Below are positions 53,904 to 63,753 of a stretch of 63,753 nucleotides of DNA, piece after piece. Within the stretch, counting starts at the first letter, position 1, and each line of letters opens with the position of its first letter. Origin of the DNA: an uncultured Alphaproteobacteria bacterium (GTDB lineage Bacteria > Pseudomonadota > Alphaproteobacteria > MPNO01 > UBA830); NCBI GenBank assembly GCA_913046035.1, contig CAJWSW010000009.1, positions 1-63,753 on the forward strand. The letters are read 5' to 3'. A model generated the notes under the pieces. The model did not search any database, was not told where the DNA came from, and was given only the letters and a program-made list of their open reading frames with translations. Both the position numbers and the translations under genes were made by a program.

Positions 53904-55844
53904 ATGACAGAGAACGAGATTTTTCCAGTACCGGCGGGATGGGCCCAACGCGCGTTAGTGGATGATTCCGAATATAAAAAGATGTACCGTCATTCTGTGG
54001 AAAACCCAGATAGCTTTTGGGACGAGCATGGAAAACGTATTGACTGGATCAAACCTTACACACAGATAAAAGACGTCTCATACGCCCCAGATGACCTGCA
54101 TATCCGCTGGTATCAGGACGGCACACTAAACGCGTCAGTCAACTGCCTTGACCGCCACCTCGACTCACGCGGTGACCAGGTCGCAATAATTTGGGAAGGT
54201 GACGAACCCTCGGACTCAAAGACCCTAACCTACCGTGAGCTCTACGAAGAAGTCTGCAGATTCGCAAACGTTTTAAAGAATAACGGCGTTAAAAAAGGCG
54301 ACCGGGTCACGATCTATCTTCCGATGGTGCCCGAAATCGCAGTAGCTGTGCTAGCTTGTGCCCGGATCGGGGCGATCCATTCAGTAATTTTTGGCGGTTT
54401 TTCACCAGACTCTATTGCAGGCCGTATTCACGATTCGGACTCAACATTAATCGTTACTGCTGATGAAGGTATGCGCGGCGGGCGACCAGTCCCACTTAAA
54501 AAGAATGCTGACGAAGCGCTGAAGAAATGTCCAACCGTTGAAAAATGCATTGTGCTCAGACGCACCGGCAGCGACGTCAACTGGGAGGACGGACGCGACG
54601 TCTGGTATCATGAAGCTATTGCTAATGCTTCCACCGTCTGCCCGCCAGAAGAGATGAATGCAGAGGACCCGCTCTTCATTCTCTACACTTCAGGCTCTAC
54701 GGGGACACCCAAGGGCGTGCTGCACACAACAGGCGGCTACATGGTCTACGCATCAATGACACACCAATATGTTTTCGATTACCATGACGGCGAAATCTAT
54801 TGGTGTACTGCCGATGTCGGCTGGATCACCGGCCATAGTTACATCGTGTATGGACCGCTAGCCAACGGCGCAACTACATTGATCTTTGAAGGAGTGCCAA
54901 ATTATCCCGACTCATCTCGTTTCTGGCAAGTTTGTGATAAACACAAGGTAAACATTTTCTATACTGCACCCACTGCAATTCGCGCCTTGATGCGTGAAGG
55001 CAACGGACCAGTCAAAGCAACTAAACGCGATTCTTTGCGCTTACTTGGCAGTGTTGGGGAACCAATCAACCCAGAAGCTTGGATGTGGTATTATGACACG
55101 GTTGGTGACGGTCGCTGCCCCATTGTAGACACTTGGTGGCAGACCGAGACCGGGGGTATTCTTATCTCACCACTGCCAGGCGCTACACCTCTGAAACCGG
55201 GCTCTGCAACACGGCCTTTTTTTGGAATTACACCGCAAATTGTCGATGCTAACGGCAAGGTGCTAGAGGGAGCAGCTGAGGGCAACCTGATCCTTACTGA
55301 CTCCTGGCCGGGACAGATGCGGACTGTGTACGGAGATCACGACCGTTTCATAAAGACATATTTTTCAACTTATGAGGGTAACTACTTCACGGGCGATGGA
55401 TGCCGGCGCGATGACGATGGGTACTACTGGATCACGGGGCGGGTAGATGACGTGATCAACGTATCGGGGCACCGCATGGGCACAGCAGAGGTTGAGAGCG
55501 CGCTTGTCGGCCACCCGAAGGTGGCAGAGTCCGCAGTCGTTGGATATCCGCACGAGATCAAAGGGCAGGGTATCTATGCTTACGTCACACTGATGGAGGG
55601 GGAGGAGTCATCGGACGAATTAAGAATTGAGCTAATAAATTGGGTGCGTAAGGAGATCGGCCCGATTGCATCACCGGACCTTGTGCAGTGGGCGCCAGGG
55701 TTGCCTAAAACGAGGTCGGGCAAAATCATGCGCCGAATACTGCGCAAGATTGCCGCTAACGAGCACGATCAGCTCGGTGATACCACGACACTTGCTGACC
55801 CAGCGGTTGTTGACGATTTGGTCAAGCATCGAAAAAATCGTTAG
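53904..55844 (+). CDS. acs: Acetyl-CoA synthetase
   Basis: Acs activates acetate through acetyl-AMP. The 646-residue protein has the AMP-binding P-loop [11 protein letters not shown] beginning at residue 261, WWQTETGG, the [31 protein letters not shown] stretch (hinge and A8 loop), and the C-terminal [11 protein letters not shown] with the regulatory Lys at K607, which is acetylated in homologues. Length is typical. It is preceded by a 114-bp spacer. Confidence 0.97.
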   Translation: MTENEIFPVPAGWAQRALVDDSEYKKMYRHSVENPDSFWDEHGKRIDWIKPYTQIKDVSYAPDDLHIRWYQDGTLNASVNCLDRHLDSRGDQVAIIWEGDEPSDSKTLTYRELYEEVCRFANVLKNNGVKKGDRVTIYLPMVPEIAVAVLACARIGAIHSVIFGGFSPDSIAGRIHDSDSTLIVTADEGMRGGRPVPLKKNADEALKKCPTVEKCIVLRRTGSDVNWEDGRDVWYHEAIANASTVCPPEEMNAEDPLFILYTSGSTGTPKGVLHTTGGYMVYASMTHQYVFDYHDGEIYWCTADVGWITGHSYIVYGPLANGATTLIFEGVPNYPDSSRFWQVCDKHKVNIFYTAPTAIRALMREGNGPVKATKRDSLRLLGSVGEPINPEAWMWYYDTVGDGRCPIVDTWWQTETGGILISPLPGATPLKPGSATRPFFGITPQIVDANGKVLEGAAEGNLILTDSWPGQMRTVYGDHDRFIKTYFSTYEGNYFTGDGCRRDDDGYYWITGRVDDVINVSGHRMGTAEVESALVGHPKVAESAVVGYPHEIKGQGIYAYVTLMEGEESSDELRIELINWVRKEIGPIASPDLVQWAPGLPKTRSGKIMRRILRKIAANEHDQLGDTTTLADPAVVDDLVKHRKNR

Positions 55845-55851
55845 CCTGGAA

Positions 55852-55971
55852 TTAGTCGGATATAGGATCAACGCAACTATTTTTAGGCGGTGTTCCGGTT
55901 AATCCCAACATCACCTAGTTCCCCGTTGAACTTCGAAGGTTTACTTAGGGTGCACACCAAGATCCGACTAA
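55852..55971. repeat. Long-range inverted repeat TTAGTCGGAT ... ATCCGACTAA
   Basis: Two perfect 10-bp arms, 100 nt apart, lie just downstream of acs in the 211-bp spacer before the DUF1674 gene. They could form a stem with a large loop, or mark a remnant mobile or REP-like element. No transposase is present. The function is unknown. Confidence 0.35.
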
Positions 55972-56055
55972 ATTAAAGGTAAGCTAAGAAACACTTGGAA
56001 CTAAATACGAGCACCACTTGAACACACCTGTTTTGCTCAGCCAGCAAGTACCTGA

Positions 56056-56268
56056 TCAAAAATCAATACAACGGCCATTGATCTCCCAATCGCCATAGCG
56101 GGTTGGGTCGAGGCCTTCGCGCCCGCCTATTTCAGTCTTGCCTTCCTGATCCTTGGAAAGATTTTCCTGTTCCTCGCCTGTAGTATTAGAATTAGCATCC
56201 GCAGAGGGTTCTGGGCCGTCGCCCTTCGAGCTAGTTTCTTCGATTTGGTCGTCCTTTTTAGTCGCCAT
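56056..56268 (-). CDS. DUF1674 protein, SDHAF4-like succinate dehydrogenase assembly factor
   Basis: This 70-residue protein has a polar, Glu/Asp-rich N-terminus and the highly conserved C-terminal block EIGGREGLDPTRYGDWEINGRCIDF-type (split here: EIGGREGLDPTRYGDW and INGRCIDF). This is the signature of the DUF1674/SDHAF4 family, which helps flavinylated SdhA assemble into complex II. The start is ATG 56268; an upstream ATG at 56286 is in frame but not needed. The gene start overlaps the end of the upstream flippase gene by 11 nt. Confidence 0.93.
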   Translation of the reverse strand: MATKKDDQIEETSSKGDGPEPSADANSNTTGEEQENLSKDQEGKTEIGGREGLDPTRYGDWEINGRCIDF

Positions 56269-57871
56269 CAGTTCGGTCCGTTTCATTCAAGTTTCGACTA
56301 TCGGAATCTCGATTTCGCAAGACGTAGGTAAGGGCAATAACATCACCTCGCCTTACGACACCGAAAAACAGGGTGAAACCTATATAGATCCCGGATCCAG
56401 CGAAGACCATTAACAAGGGCAGTGTCCAATCGGATGAAAAGCCATCAGCGCCGCTTAACAATTTCGCGGCAAAGATCACAACGATAAACGCTACCCCAGC
56501 GCAACCGATTGCACCTGCGGCTGGCGCAAATCCGAAAAACCCGAACTTTGATCGGACCCGATATACCAGTAATCCTAGCATCAGAGCCTGGGCGATAAGC
56601 GTCGCAATACCGGCGCCAATGCCACCGTAAATGGGAATCAAACAAAAATTAAGCGCTACGTTAGAGATCGCAACGGCGGTAAGAATTATCATTTGCGCTG
56701 TCTGATCACGCCAGGCAATCAATGCGGTTAACGGTGCGATAGTTAAATGAGATAATACAGCGGCGAAGCCAAGGAGCGCCAAAATCCGCGCTCCCTCTAA
56801 ATAACCAGCGCCAAAGACTAAAATTACCAGCCATTCCGGAAACGCCACGATTGCCGCAGACAAAGGAGCGCCTATAAAAATCAGGATCCGGATATACCGG
56901 TAATAAATCCTCCGCCGATCTTCCTTATCAGACTCAGCAGCGAGCGCCGGCGCAAACGCTGCGCTTATAATATGGGCGGCGAAAGTCGACAAGACAAACA
57001 ACCGAGCCATTCCGGCGTATATCCCAACCTCTTCCGCTGTCCGGATAAAGCCGAGCATCACCACATCAACGTTCAGAAGGACAGTGGACATTACCCCTGA
57101 AAGCATAATCGGGGCGCTGCTGATTAGTACGTCTTTAATGCCAGTCCGGCTGAAAGATATTCTTAATCTCTCAATACGTCGATCAGCAAACAACGCAAGA
57201 AAAACTGCACTGATGAGCATCGCGGAACATGGTATCGCCGCCGCGATATACAAATCGTTGTGACTTTGAACCAAGAATACTACCGCGATCATAGCGGCCA
57301 TTGCCGCGCCCATTTGGCGTAAAGCGATAGGGCCCATGCGCTGGTGTGCTTGAAACAAGAAATCTATTGTAATGGCTGATGAAATCAGCACTATAATTTG
57401 AATTAAAAGCACGATCGTTACATCTTGCGATCGATCGATTATCCAAACCGACAGAAGGTATAGAAAAACTGCACACACAAGCAGAAGAATGCGTGTACCC
57501 AAAATTCGGGAGACCAATGTATGTGCGCGATCAGGTGCAGACGCAATTTCGCGTGTTCCGAACAGGTCAGTACCAAACACTGTTGCTAGCGCAAAATACG
57601 AACCAAATGCTACCGCAAACCCGAGAACACCATACCCCTCTGGACCAAGAGCACGCGCTATCCAGGCAGTCGAGATAAAACCAGCCGCCATCGATACAGC
57701 TTGTGCTACCCCGAGGAGCGAGGCGTTTCGAATTATACGGGTCGTGCTGATGAGGTTACATCCGGACAGAAGGTTTAAGATATTTAGAGAGGAGAAATAT
57801 GGAAAACGCAGACAAAAGAATTCCTTACAAGCGGCCACATTGAAGAGAGGCTCCTTTGAGATGGGTATCAT
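56258..57871 (-). CDS. Oligosaccharide flippase (Wzx/PST-type, MOP superfamily)
   Basis: This is a 537-residue inner-membrane protein with about 14 hydrophobic helices. Near the N-terminus it has [33 protein letters not shown], typical of polysaccharide flippases in the MATE/MOP superfamily. It should move a lipid-linked sugar unit across the membrane. The first about 45 residues do not look like the family, so the true start may be later, but no good in-frame ATG exists. It is divergent from htpX (55 bp between starts), and its 3' end overlaps the SDHAF4-like gene. Its sugar synthesis partners are elsewhere. Confidence 0.85.
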   Translation of the reverse strand: MIPISKEPLFNVAACKEFFCLRFPYFSSLNILNLLSGCNLISTTRIIRNASLLGVAQAVSMAAGFISTAWIARALGPEGYGVLGFAVAFGSYFALATVFGTDLFGTREIASAPDRAHTLVSRILGTRILLLVCAVFLYLLSVWIIDRSQDVTIVLLIQIIVLISSAITIDFLFQAHQRMGPIALRQMGAAMAAMIAVVFLVQSHNDLYIAAAIPCSAMLISAVFLALFADRRIERLRISFSRTGIKDVLISSAPIMLSGVMSTVLLNVDVVMLGFIRTAEEVGIYAGMARLFVLSTFAAHIISAAFAPALAAESDKEDRRRIYYRYIRILIFIGAPLSAAIVAFPEWLVILVFGAGYLEGARILALLGFAAVLSHLTIAPLTALIAWRDQTAQMIILTAVAISNVALNFCLIPIYGGIGAGIATLIAQALMLGLLVYRVRSKFGFFGFAPAAGAIGCAGVAFIVVIFAAKLLSGADGFSSDWTLPLLMVFAGSGIYIGFTLFFGVVRRGDVIALTYVLRNRDSDSRNLNETDRTDGD

Positions 57872-57925
57872 CAGATTAAGCGTTTGTCACTTGCACTCGA
57901 TTTAAATACACCCCATATCCAATCT

Positions 57926-58870
57926 ATGAACTATCTCAAAACGACCCTTCTTTTGGCGGGAATGACATCTTTGTTCGTCGGCATCGGTTTTATGTTGGGT
58001 GGGCTAACAGGTATGCTGATCGCATCCGGAATCGCTCTTACGATGAACGTCTTCGCTTACTGGAATTCGGATCGCATGGTTCTGCGAATGTACGGTGCGA
58101 CTGAGGTTAATGCTCGTAGCGCACCCAATCTATACCGGATAGTGCACCATTTATCCCGGCAGGCTAATCTCCCAATGCCGCGTGTCTATATCATCGAGAA
58201 CGACCAGCCCAACGCGTTCGCCACAGGCCGCAATCCCCAAAATGCAGCGGTCGCCGGGACAACCGGACTGCTGCGCATCCTTTCCGACGAAGAGATCGCC
58301 GGGGTGATGGCGCATGAACTGGCGCACATTCAGAACCGCGACACCCTGATTATGACGATCACTGCTACAATCGCCGGCGCGATTTCAATGCTAGCGAATT
58401 TCGCTTTGTTTTTCGGGGGCAGTCGTAACAATCCGCTGGGCCTGGTCGGGACGATCCTAATTATGATCCTAGCGCCGCTGGCGGCGATGCTAGTCCAGTC
58501 GGCGATTTCCCGCACTCGTGAATATGCCGCCGACAAGCGCGGGGCAATGATATGCGGTAATCCATTATGGCTAGCTGGTGCGCTGGAGAAATTGCAGCGC
58601 AGCGCGGAGCAGATTGATAATCCGGAAGCAGAAAATAATCCCGCCACCGCCCATATGTTCATCGTCAATCCCTTGCATGCGCGATCGATCGACAATCTAT
58701 TTTCGACGCACCCCAATTCTGCAAACCGCATCGCGGCCTTGCACCACATGGCTGCGAATGCCAGCATCGGCCAAGGTCCACAACTTAATGCTGGACGCGC
58801 TCGGCGTGACCGCAGCCGGATACCATCAACCGGTGGCCAGTCGCGACGTAGCCGCGGCCCTTGGCAGTAA
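57926..58870 (+). CDS. htpX: Zinc metalloprotease HtpX
   Basis: HtpX is an inner-membrane M48 protease that degrades misfolded membrane proteins. The 314-residue protein has two N-terminal helices (about 6-21 and 24-43), the zinc motif H130-E131-x2-H134 (AHELAH), and two more helices after it. The third zinc ligand Glu is in [13 protein letters not shown]. The start is ATG 57926 ([10 protein letters not shown]); an in-frame extension to 57884 is not conserved. It is followed by rsmB 51 bp later, a standard alphaproteobacterial pairing. Confidence 0.95.
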   Translation: MNYLKTTLLLAGMTSLFVGIGFMLGGLTGMLIASGIALTMNVFAYWNSDRMVLRMYGATEVNARSAPNLYRIVHHLSRQANLPMPRVYIIENDQPNAFATGRNPQNAAVAGTTGLLRILSDEEIAGVMAHELAHIQNRDTLIMTITATIAGAISMLANFALFFGGSRNNPLGLVGTILIMILAPLAAMLVQSAISRTREYAADKRGAMICGNPLWLAGALEKLQRSAEQIDNPEAENNPATAHMFIVNPLHARSIDNLFSTHPNSANRIAALHHMAANASIGQGPQLNAGRARRDRSRIPSTGGQSRRSRGPWQ

Positions 58871-58921
58871 CACCTCGCCATACCCGATTGTAAGGTCGAG
58901 GGTTTTCGCTATTGTCCATCC

Positions 58922-60232
58922 ATGAGTCCACTTAACAAACGCAATACCGGGCTAAACGCCCGCGCGTGCGCACATACGATCCTTCACGAGGTCGTTGACC
59001 GGCACCGACCGCTTGATGATGTTCTTCACTCTGATAAAAAACTGGCTAAATTAAGCCCCCGCGACCGGGCCTTCGCACGCAATCTAGTCGCCACAACACT
59101 TCGGCGTATGGGACAGATTGACACGATCATCGACGATTGCCTTTATCGCCCGTTGCCCCCGTCCGCAGCCGCAGCCCGTAACGCGCTGCGTATGGGGATC
59201 TGTCAAATCCTTTTTCTCAACACACAGACCCATGCTGCTGTGGACACGTCCGTCACCCTTGCCGGCCAACGCGGGCCGGACCGCTTCCGCGGACTAGTCA
59301 ACGGCATTCTCCGGCGCGTCGTTAGGACTGCGGGTGACATGCATCCTTCCCCTGATGCCGAAAGGGCAAATACTCCGAGCTGGCTGAGGAATTCTTGGAC
59401 CGAGTCCTTCGGCGAACAAGTTGCTGCTGGTATCGCCCGCGCCCACCTGCAACCTCCAACCGTCGATTTGACAGTGCCAGCAGACAGAGAAACCTGGTCG
59501 GAAACGCTCGGCGGAAATGTCATCGGTAAATCCACTGTACGCCTCGCTAGCGGCGGTGACATTATGTCTTTGCCTGGTTTTGACGAAGGTGCCTGGTGGG
59601 TGCAGGATGCAGCAGCCGCGCTTCCCGCACAGTTGTTTTCGCAACTAGTGGGTGATGCCCGGGTCGCCGACTTATGTGCTGCACCCGGTGGAAAGACCGC
59701 TCAGCTCGCCGCGGCTGGATACAATGTTACTGCGCTAGATATCGAACCAAACCGTCTAAGGACTTTGTCAGAAAATCTGCGACGTCTCAGACTCACCGCA
59801 ACGATCGTAGAGGCGGATCTGCTCTCGTGGCAACCCAACCATCTTTTTGAAGGGGTTCTTCTAGATGCCCCGTGCACAGGGACTGGCACCATTCGCCGGC
59901 ATCCGGATATACCGATACTGAAATCCGGCGCAGACGTCACCCGTCAGTCGAACATTCAGAGGGAATTTCTGGATCGTGCATCCCGTCTACTATCACCTGG
60001 CGGTACGCTGATCTACAGCGTGTGTTCGATGGAACGGTCGGAAGGGCCGGACCAAATTGACGCGCTTTTGTCCCGTAACGATAGACTAGATATTGAGCCG
60101 GTCCGTCCGACTGAAGTTCCCGGGTTTGAGGCCTGCATAGATGCGCTAGGCTGCATCCGGACAACGCCGTTTCACATGTCAGCGGCTGGCGGTGTTGACG
60201 GTTTTTATATCGCGCGGTTGCTAAAAAAATAA
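58922..60232 (+). CDS. rsmB: 16S rRNA (cytosine-967-C5)-methyltransferase
   Basis: RsmB methylates C967 of 16S rRNA. The 436-residue protein has an N-terminal NusB-like RNA-binding domain (about 1-140) and a Rossmann methyltransferase domain. SAM-binding motifs are CAAPGGKTAQLA and ALDIEPNRL. The catalytic cysteines are in DAPCTGTGTIRRHPD and SVCSMERSEG. Length is normal. It lies between htpX and rpe on the same strand. Confidence 0.95.
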   Translation: MSPLNKRNTGLNARACAHTILHEVVDRHRPLDDVLHSDKKLAKLSPRDRAFARNLVATTLRRMGQIDTIIDDCLYRPLPPSAAAARNALRMGICQILFLNTQTHAAVDTSVTLAGQRGPDRFRGLVNGILRRVVRTAGDMHPSPDAERANTPSWLRNSWTESFGEQVAAGIARAHLQPPTVDLTVPADRETWSETLGGNVIGKSTVRLASGGDIMSLPGFDEGAWWVQDAAAALPAQLFSQLVGDARVADLCAAPGGKTAQLAAAGYNVTALDIEPNRLRTLSENLRRLRLTATIVEADLLSWQPNHLFEGVLLDAPCTGTGTIRRHPDIPILKSGADVTRQSNIQREFLDRASRLLSPGGTLIYSVCSMERSEGPDQIDALLSRNDRLDIEPVRPTEVPGFEACIDALGCIRTTPFHMSAAGGVDGFYIARLLKK

Positions 60233-60287
60233 CGATAATAAGTTGCGTTTGCTTGCGGTGGCCTTGGCAAACTGATACCTAACCGAT

Positions 60288-60953
60288 GTGCAGAAGCCCG
60301 TCCGAATTGCCCCCTCCATTTTGTCTGCGGATTTCGCTACTCTTGGAGAAGAAGTTCGCGCTATTACCCGCGCGGGGGCGGATTTTATTCACATTGATGT
60401 TATGGACGGACATTTTGTGCCGAACATCACGATTGGCCCGGACGTGGTTAAATCGCTGCGCAAAACCAGCAAGAAAATCTTCGATGTTCATCTTATGATT
60501 TCGCCAGTCGACCCATACATTGTCTCATTTGCTGAGGCAGGGGCGGACATCATCACCGTTCATCAGGAGGCCGGTCCAAACCTCCATCGGACGTTACAGC
60601 TGATCAAATCAATAGGAAAAAAAGCCGGCGTGTCGATCAATCCAGCGACCCCCGTGTCAACGATTTTCGAGGTGCTTGACATCGTCGATCTCGTTTTGGT
60701 TATGAGCGTTAACCCAGGGTTTGGGGGACAGAAATTCATACCCAGATCGATTACAAAAATCAAAGCACTACGTGAAGCAATCGATACGACGGGCCGAAAT
60801 ATTGATCTTGAAGTTGACGGAGGAATCGACCCAGTAACGGCGAAAAATGTAATTAAAGCCGGTGCGGATGTTCTTGTCGCAGGTTCGGCGACCTTCAAAG
60901 GTGGAAAACGCCGCTATGCTGCTAATATCCGTAGGCTGCGCGGCACCAGATGA
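60288..60953 (+). CDS. rpe: Ribulose-phosphate 3-epimerase
   Basis: Rpe interconverts ribulose- and xylulose-5-phosphate in the pentose phosphate pathway. The 221-residue TIM barrel has [45 protein letters not shown] and [12 protein letters not shown], with catalytic Asp residues in DVMDG and VDGGID. The start is a GTG at 60288. It is followed by the heparinase-like gene on the same strand. Confidence 0.96.
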   Translation: MQKPVRIAPSILSADFATLGEEVRAITRAGADFIHIDVMDGHFVPNITIGPDVVKSLRKTSKKIFDVHLMISPVDPYIVSFAEAGADIITVHQEAGPNLHRTLQLIKSIGKKAGVSINPATPVSTIFEVLDIVDLVLVMSVNPGFGGQKFIPRSITKIKALREAIDTTGRNIDLEVDGGIDPVTAKNVIKAGADVLVAGSATFKGGKRRYAANIRRLRGTR

Positions 60954-61017
60954 GCGCGGAGGGTGGCGTTAAGATCACAAAGCAGGGGGTCGTGTCTACA
61001 TCCTATCTACGGGAATA

Positions 61018-62676
61018 TTGGCCGGACTAAAGATGCCGGATTTTGTCCATAACGAAGCCACAGAAACCCTCCGCGCTGGAGTATATTGGGTGGCACGATT
61101 ATGGTTCCGCGGCGTGTTTTACCGACGAACACTGCGAGGTCGCCGACCAAGGGCGCTAACTATTATTCCGGAAGAGAACTGGCCAGGCAGTTTTGATCGC
61201 GGCACCGATCTCGTCGAAGGCCGATTTCGGTTTCTGAATAACACGGTTTCGGCGGATGAACTGACTAGCGGGAGATTAAATGCTAGTTTGGCGTGGCAGG
61301 CAGAGTATCACAGTTTCCACTGGCTGGGTGACTTACGCGCTGTAGACACCGAGGCAGCTCGCATTTTAGCGCGGACGCACTTGGAAAACTGGATTTTCGA
61401 GAACCAGAAATGGCATCCTCTAAGCTGGAGACCGGATGTGCTGGCGCGACGGGTTTGCAGTTGGCTCACGTATGCGGAATTCATCTCCGCGGGCGCCGAC
61501 TGGGATTTTGTTGAAAAATTTTTGGATAGTATTGCCCGACAGACAAGACACCTGCGACGCGCGGGTCGCTTCGCCTCCAACGGGGTCGACAGGATAGCGG
61601 TAACTAAGGCACTAATTTACACGTCACTTTGCTTACCCAACAATATCCGCTACGTGCCACGCCAATTAAGAGCGGCAGCTCGGATCAGCGATCGCCAGAT
61701 ACTGCCAGATGGTGGCCATGTGGAACGTAATCCTGCTTTGCAGATTGAGGTTTTGCAGCACCTGATAGATATACAGTCGGTCCTCAAGGCGGCGTCTATT
61801 GAAACGCCCGAACAACTAAAGCGGGCCATTGCTCGCGCGGCGTTAATGCTGCGATTTTATCGGCACGCTGATGGTGGCTTGGCCCTTTTTAATGGCAGCA
61901 ATGAAGGCGCTCCTCAACTTATCGATGCCGTGCTTACTAAGGCAAAGGCAGACGGCAAGCCACTGAATTCTGCCACGCACACTGGTTTTGAACGCGTTGC
62001 GACGAACGGTATCTTGCTTATCGCAGATACCGGTGCTCCGTCATTGGTAGGGAGAGGTGCGCATGCGGGCCCTTTGAGCTTTGAGATGAGCTTCGGGAAG
62101 CAGCGCGTGATCGTCAATTGTGGCGCGTACGCAGGCCAGGATCCAAACTGGCGGCAAGCGCAACGCGCAACCGCGGCGCATTCGACACTAGTCCTGGAAG
62201 ACCGAAATTCCTGTGGAGTTCGAAAGGATGGATCAATCAGCGCACAGGGCATGACTGTTACAGCGGAACGTCATACAGATGACGGCAGTATTTTGATAGA
62301 GATGTCCCATAACGGATACGAGGTTAGTCATGGCGTTGTTCACAGACGCCGAATCTATGTAAATGCTTCGGGTGCAGACATACGGGGAGAAGATACGCTG
62401 ACCGGTAATGGGGACCACAAATTTACCATCCGATTTCACCTTCACCCATCCGTCAAGGCGTCGCTAGTGAAGGGTGGTGCATCCGTTCTGTTGAGACTGC
62501 CGGATAAAACGGGCTGGCGCATGCGGTGTTCAGGCGGGATAGCCAACATTCAGGAAAGTATTTACCTGGGGGACGGCCAGGAAACCAAAAGAACCGAGCA
62601 GATTGTAATTTCTGGCGCGTCGAAGCAGGGCGATGCGCAGGTGAAATGGGCGCTGACAAAGGTTCCCACGAGTTAA
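61018..62676 (+). CDS. Heparinase II/III-like protein
   Basis: This 552-residue protein has an alpha-helical toroid-like N-terminal part (about 60-330) and a C-terminal heparinase II/III-like beta domain (GRGAHAGPLSFEMSFGKQRVIVN, ATAAHSTLVLEDRNS). Such proteins cleave uronic-acid polysaccharides by beta-elimination, or are degenerate relatives in alphaproteobacteria. No signal peptide is visible, so a cytoplasmic location is possible. The start could be TTG 61018 or ATG 61033. In many alphaproteobacteria purH follows; here a convergent UDP-sugar dehydrogenase gene follows instead. Confidence 0.85.
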   Translation: MAGLKMPDFVHNEATETLRAGVYWVARLWFRGVFYRRTLRGRRPRALTIIPEENWPGSFDRGTDLVEGRFRFLNNTVSADELTSGRLNASLAWQAEYHSFHWLGDLRAVDTEAARILARTHLENWIFENQKWHPLSWRPDVLARRVCSWLTYAEFISAGADWDFVEKFLDSIARQTRHLRRAGRFASNGVDRIAVTKALIYTSLCLPNNIRYVPRQLRAAARISDRQILPDGGHVERNPALQIEVLQHLIDIQSVLKAASIETPEQLKRAIARAALMLRFYRHADGGLALFNGSNEGAPQLIDAVLTKAKADGKPLNSATHTGFERVATNGILLIADTGAPSLVGRGAHAGPLSFEMSFGKQRVIVNCGAYAGQDPNWRQAQRATAAHSTLVLEDRNSCGVRKDGSISAQGMTVTAERHTDDGSILIEMSHNGYEVSHGVVHRRRIYVNASGADIRGEDTLTGNGDHKFTIRFHLHPSVKASLVKGGASVLLRLPDKTGWRMRCSGGIANIQESIYLGDGQETKRTEQIVISGASKQGDAQVKWALTKVPTS

Positions 62677-62699
62677 CAGCCGTTGGCTGGCCTCAAGCT

Positions 62700-63753
62700 T
62701 CAGAGCTGCCAGCGACGATAGTCGTCCGGTAGGTCTATCATCCTCCAAATCCCCTTTACATCAGCAACCACTGCGTCAGGGACCGCGAGCTTGGCGAAAT
62801 CCGCCGTCTCGAAGGTGGTGTATTCCTTATGTGCAACTGCGCCGACGACGCAATGATATCCCGAGGCACCATTAAGTGACGACAGCAGTTCGACATTATA
62901 TTCGTGTTTCGCTTCATCCGCGTTCGCAAAACAATCGTGAACATCTACCTTGAAGCCACGAGCCTTTAGTGCCGTTATGATATCAATGACGCGAGAGCTT
63001 CGCAGATCGGGAACGTTCTCCTTGAAGGTCAGCCCTAGGACGAGAATGCGGGAGCCGGCGCCGCGTCCTTGCTGCGCAAGCTCGGAGGCTATACACTCTG
63101 CCACGTAAGGCCCCATTGCATCGTTAATCCGCCGGCCGGCAAGAACGATTTCTGGGTGGTGTCCCACCGCAACGGCGGCATGGGCGAGATAGAACGGATC
63201 AACTCCAATGCAGTGGCCGCCCACCAGCCCAGGACGGAAATCAAGGAAATTCCATTTGGTTCCTGCCGCCTCTAAAACATCGTGAATTGAAATCCCCATT
63301 TTGTGGAAAATAGTCGCTACCTCATTGACGAAAGCGATATTAATGTCACGTTGAGCGTTTTCGATTACTTTTGCCGCTTCGGCGGTTCTAATATTCGCGG
63401 CCCGGAACACGCCACCCGAGGTCACGGCACTGTAAATTTCGCACAGCTGGTCTGAAACGTCCGGCGTCTGCCCAGCAACCACCTTTGTAATCCGATCAAC
63501 AGTATGCTCTTGATCGCCTGGATTGATGCGTTCGGGCGAGTAACCCAAAAAGAAATCTTTTCCACACTTTAACCCTGACGTTTGTTCGAGTATGGGACCA
63601 CACACGTTCTCTGTCACACCAGGATATACCGTGCTTTCATAAACTATGATGTCACCTCTTTTTATAATTTGACTTATGTCTTTTGAGGCTTTTATTAAAT
63701 GTGATAAGTCAGGCTCATTTTTTTGATTAATAGGTGTTGGAACTGTAACTATA
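62700..63753 (-). CDS. UDP-sugar dehydrogenase (WecC/VipA-like), 5' end cut by the window
   Basis: This nucleotide-sugar dehydrogenase oxidises C6 of a UDP-hexosamine or UDP-glucose to a uronate. About 351 C-terminal residues are visible. They include STVYPGVTENVCGP, LGYSPERINPGD, KVIENAQRDINIAFVNE, and the catalytic Cys in GLVGGHCIGVDPFYLA, a pattern close to WecC/VipA-type UDP-HexNAc dehydrogenases. The reading frame stays open to the window end. The last 93 bases (5' side of the gene) fall to about 27% G+C while still encoding family-like residues. It converges with the heparinase-like gene 23 nt away. Confidence 0.92.
   Translation of the reverse strand, partial: IVTVPTPINQKNEPDLSHLIKASKDISQIIKRGDIIVYESTVYPGVTENVCGPILEQTSGLKCGKDFFLGYSPERINPGDQEHTVDRITKVVAGQTPDVSDQLCEIYSAVTSGGVFRAANIRTAEAAKVIENAQRDINIAFVNEVATIFHKMGISIHDVLEAAGTKWNFLDFRPGLVGGHCIGVDPFYLAHAAVAVGHHPEIVLAGRRINDAMGPYVAECIASELAQQGRGAGSRILVLGLTFKENVPDLRSSRVIDIITALKARGFKVDVHDCFANADEAKHEYNVELLSSLNGASGYHCVVGAVAHKEYTTFETADFAKLAVPDAVVADVKGIWRMIDLPDDYRRWQL

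Overview
The window looks like an uncultivated, probably marine, alphaproteobacterium at roughly 50% G+C. The evidence is a set of alphaproteobacterial gene orders: rpsP-rimM-trmD-rplS-leuC-leuD with ffh upstream, dapF-mtaB-ftsY, hemC-hemD-mic60-hemY divergent from tsaD, an SDHAF4-type DUF1674 protein, and htpX-rsmB-rpe-heparinase. Short intergenic gaps and many 1-11 nt stop/start overlaps suggest a compact genome. No rRNA, CRISPR array, prophage, integrase or transposase was found. One tRNA (Thr, anticodon CGT) is present.

Layout. Bases 1-5.5 kb: minus-strand housekeeping block (SRP protein Ffh, uS16, RimM, TrmD, bL19, LeuC, start of LeuD). 5.9-10.8 kb: a DOPA-dioxygenase-like protein, a Bcr/CflA-type efflux pump, then dapF-mtaB-ftsY. 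10.9-13.7 kb: a lone molybdenum-hydroxylase large subunit overlapping pyrE. 14-20.5 kb: thioesterase, gentisate dioxygenase, WecB, UDP-glucuronate epimerase, luciferase-like monooxygenase, DUF1185 protein. 20.6-27 kb: a catabolic patch (UbiD decarboxylase, cupin, SBF-like transporter, Rieske oxygenase, RidA, GMC oxidoreductase). 27.4-29.6 kb: a short-chain dehydrogenase followed by a two-domain protein joining a heme-oxygenase-like diiron oxidase module to a FeeM/LuxI-like acyltransferase module. 29.6-43.7 kb: accessory metabolism (rhomboid protease, two AEC carriers, MarR, cobalamin adenosyltransferase, MaoC-like dehydratase, ornithine cyclodeaminase family, thiolase, enoyl-CoA hydratase, esterase, MFS, two MetE-core methyltransferases, dienelactone hydrolase). 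43.9-48.5 kb: tRNA-Thr and the haem cluster with a HemD-Mic60 fusion. 48.6-53.8 kb: tsaD, three inserted genes, gpsA, EVE protein, Rieske ferredoxin. 53.9-63.7 kb: acs, DUF1674/SDHAF4, flippase, htpX, rsmB, rpe, heparinase-like protein and a truncated UDP-sugar dehydrogenase.

How it fits together. The accessory genes suggest an aerobic heterotroph using aromatic acids and other small organic acids: UbiD decarboxylation, Rieske and gentisate ring oxygenation, 3-oxoadipyl-CoA thiolysis, enoyl-CoA hydration, enol-lactone/dienelactone hydrolases and acetyl-CoA synthetase. Surface-sugar genes (WecB, GlcA epimerase, flippase, heparinase-like protein, UDP-sugar dehydrogenase) are scattered through housekeeping blocks. 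The most unusual items are the diiron-oxidase/acyltransferase fusion with its SDR partner, the HemD-Mic60 fusion, the orphan Mo-hydroxylase coupled to pyrE, and a sharp drop to about 27% G+C inside the UDP-sugar dehydrogenase gene at the right end. All calls are from reading the sequence; no database search was run.
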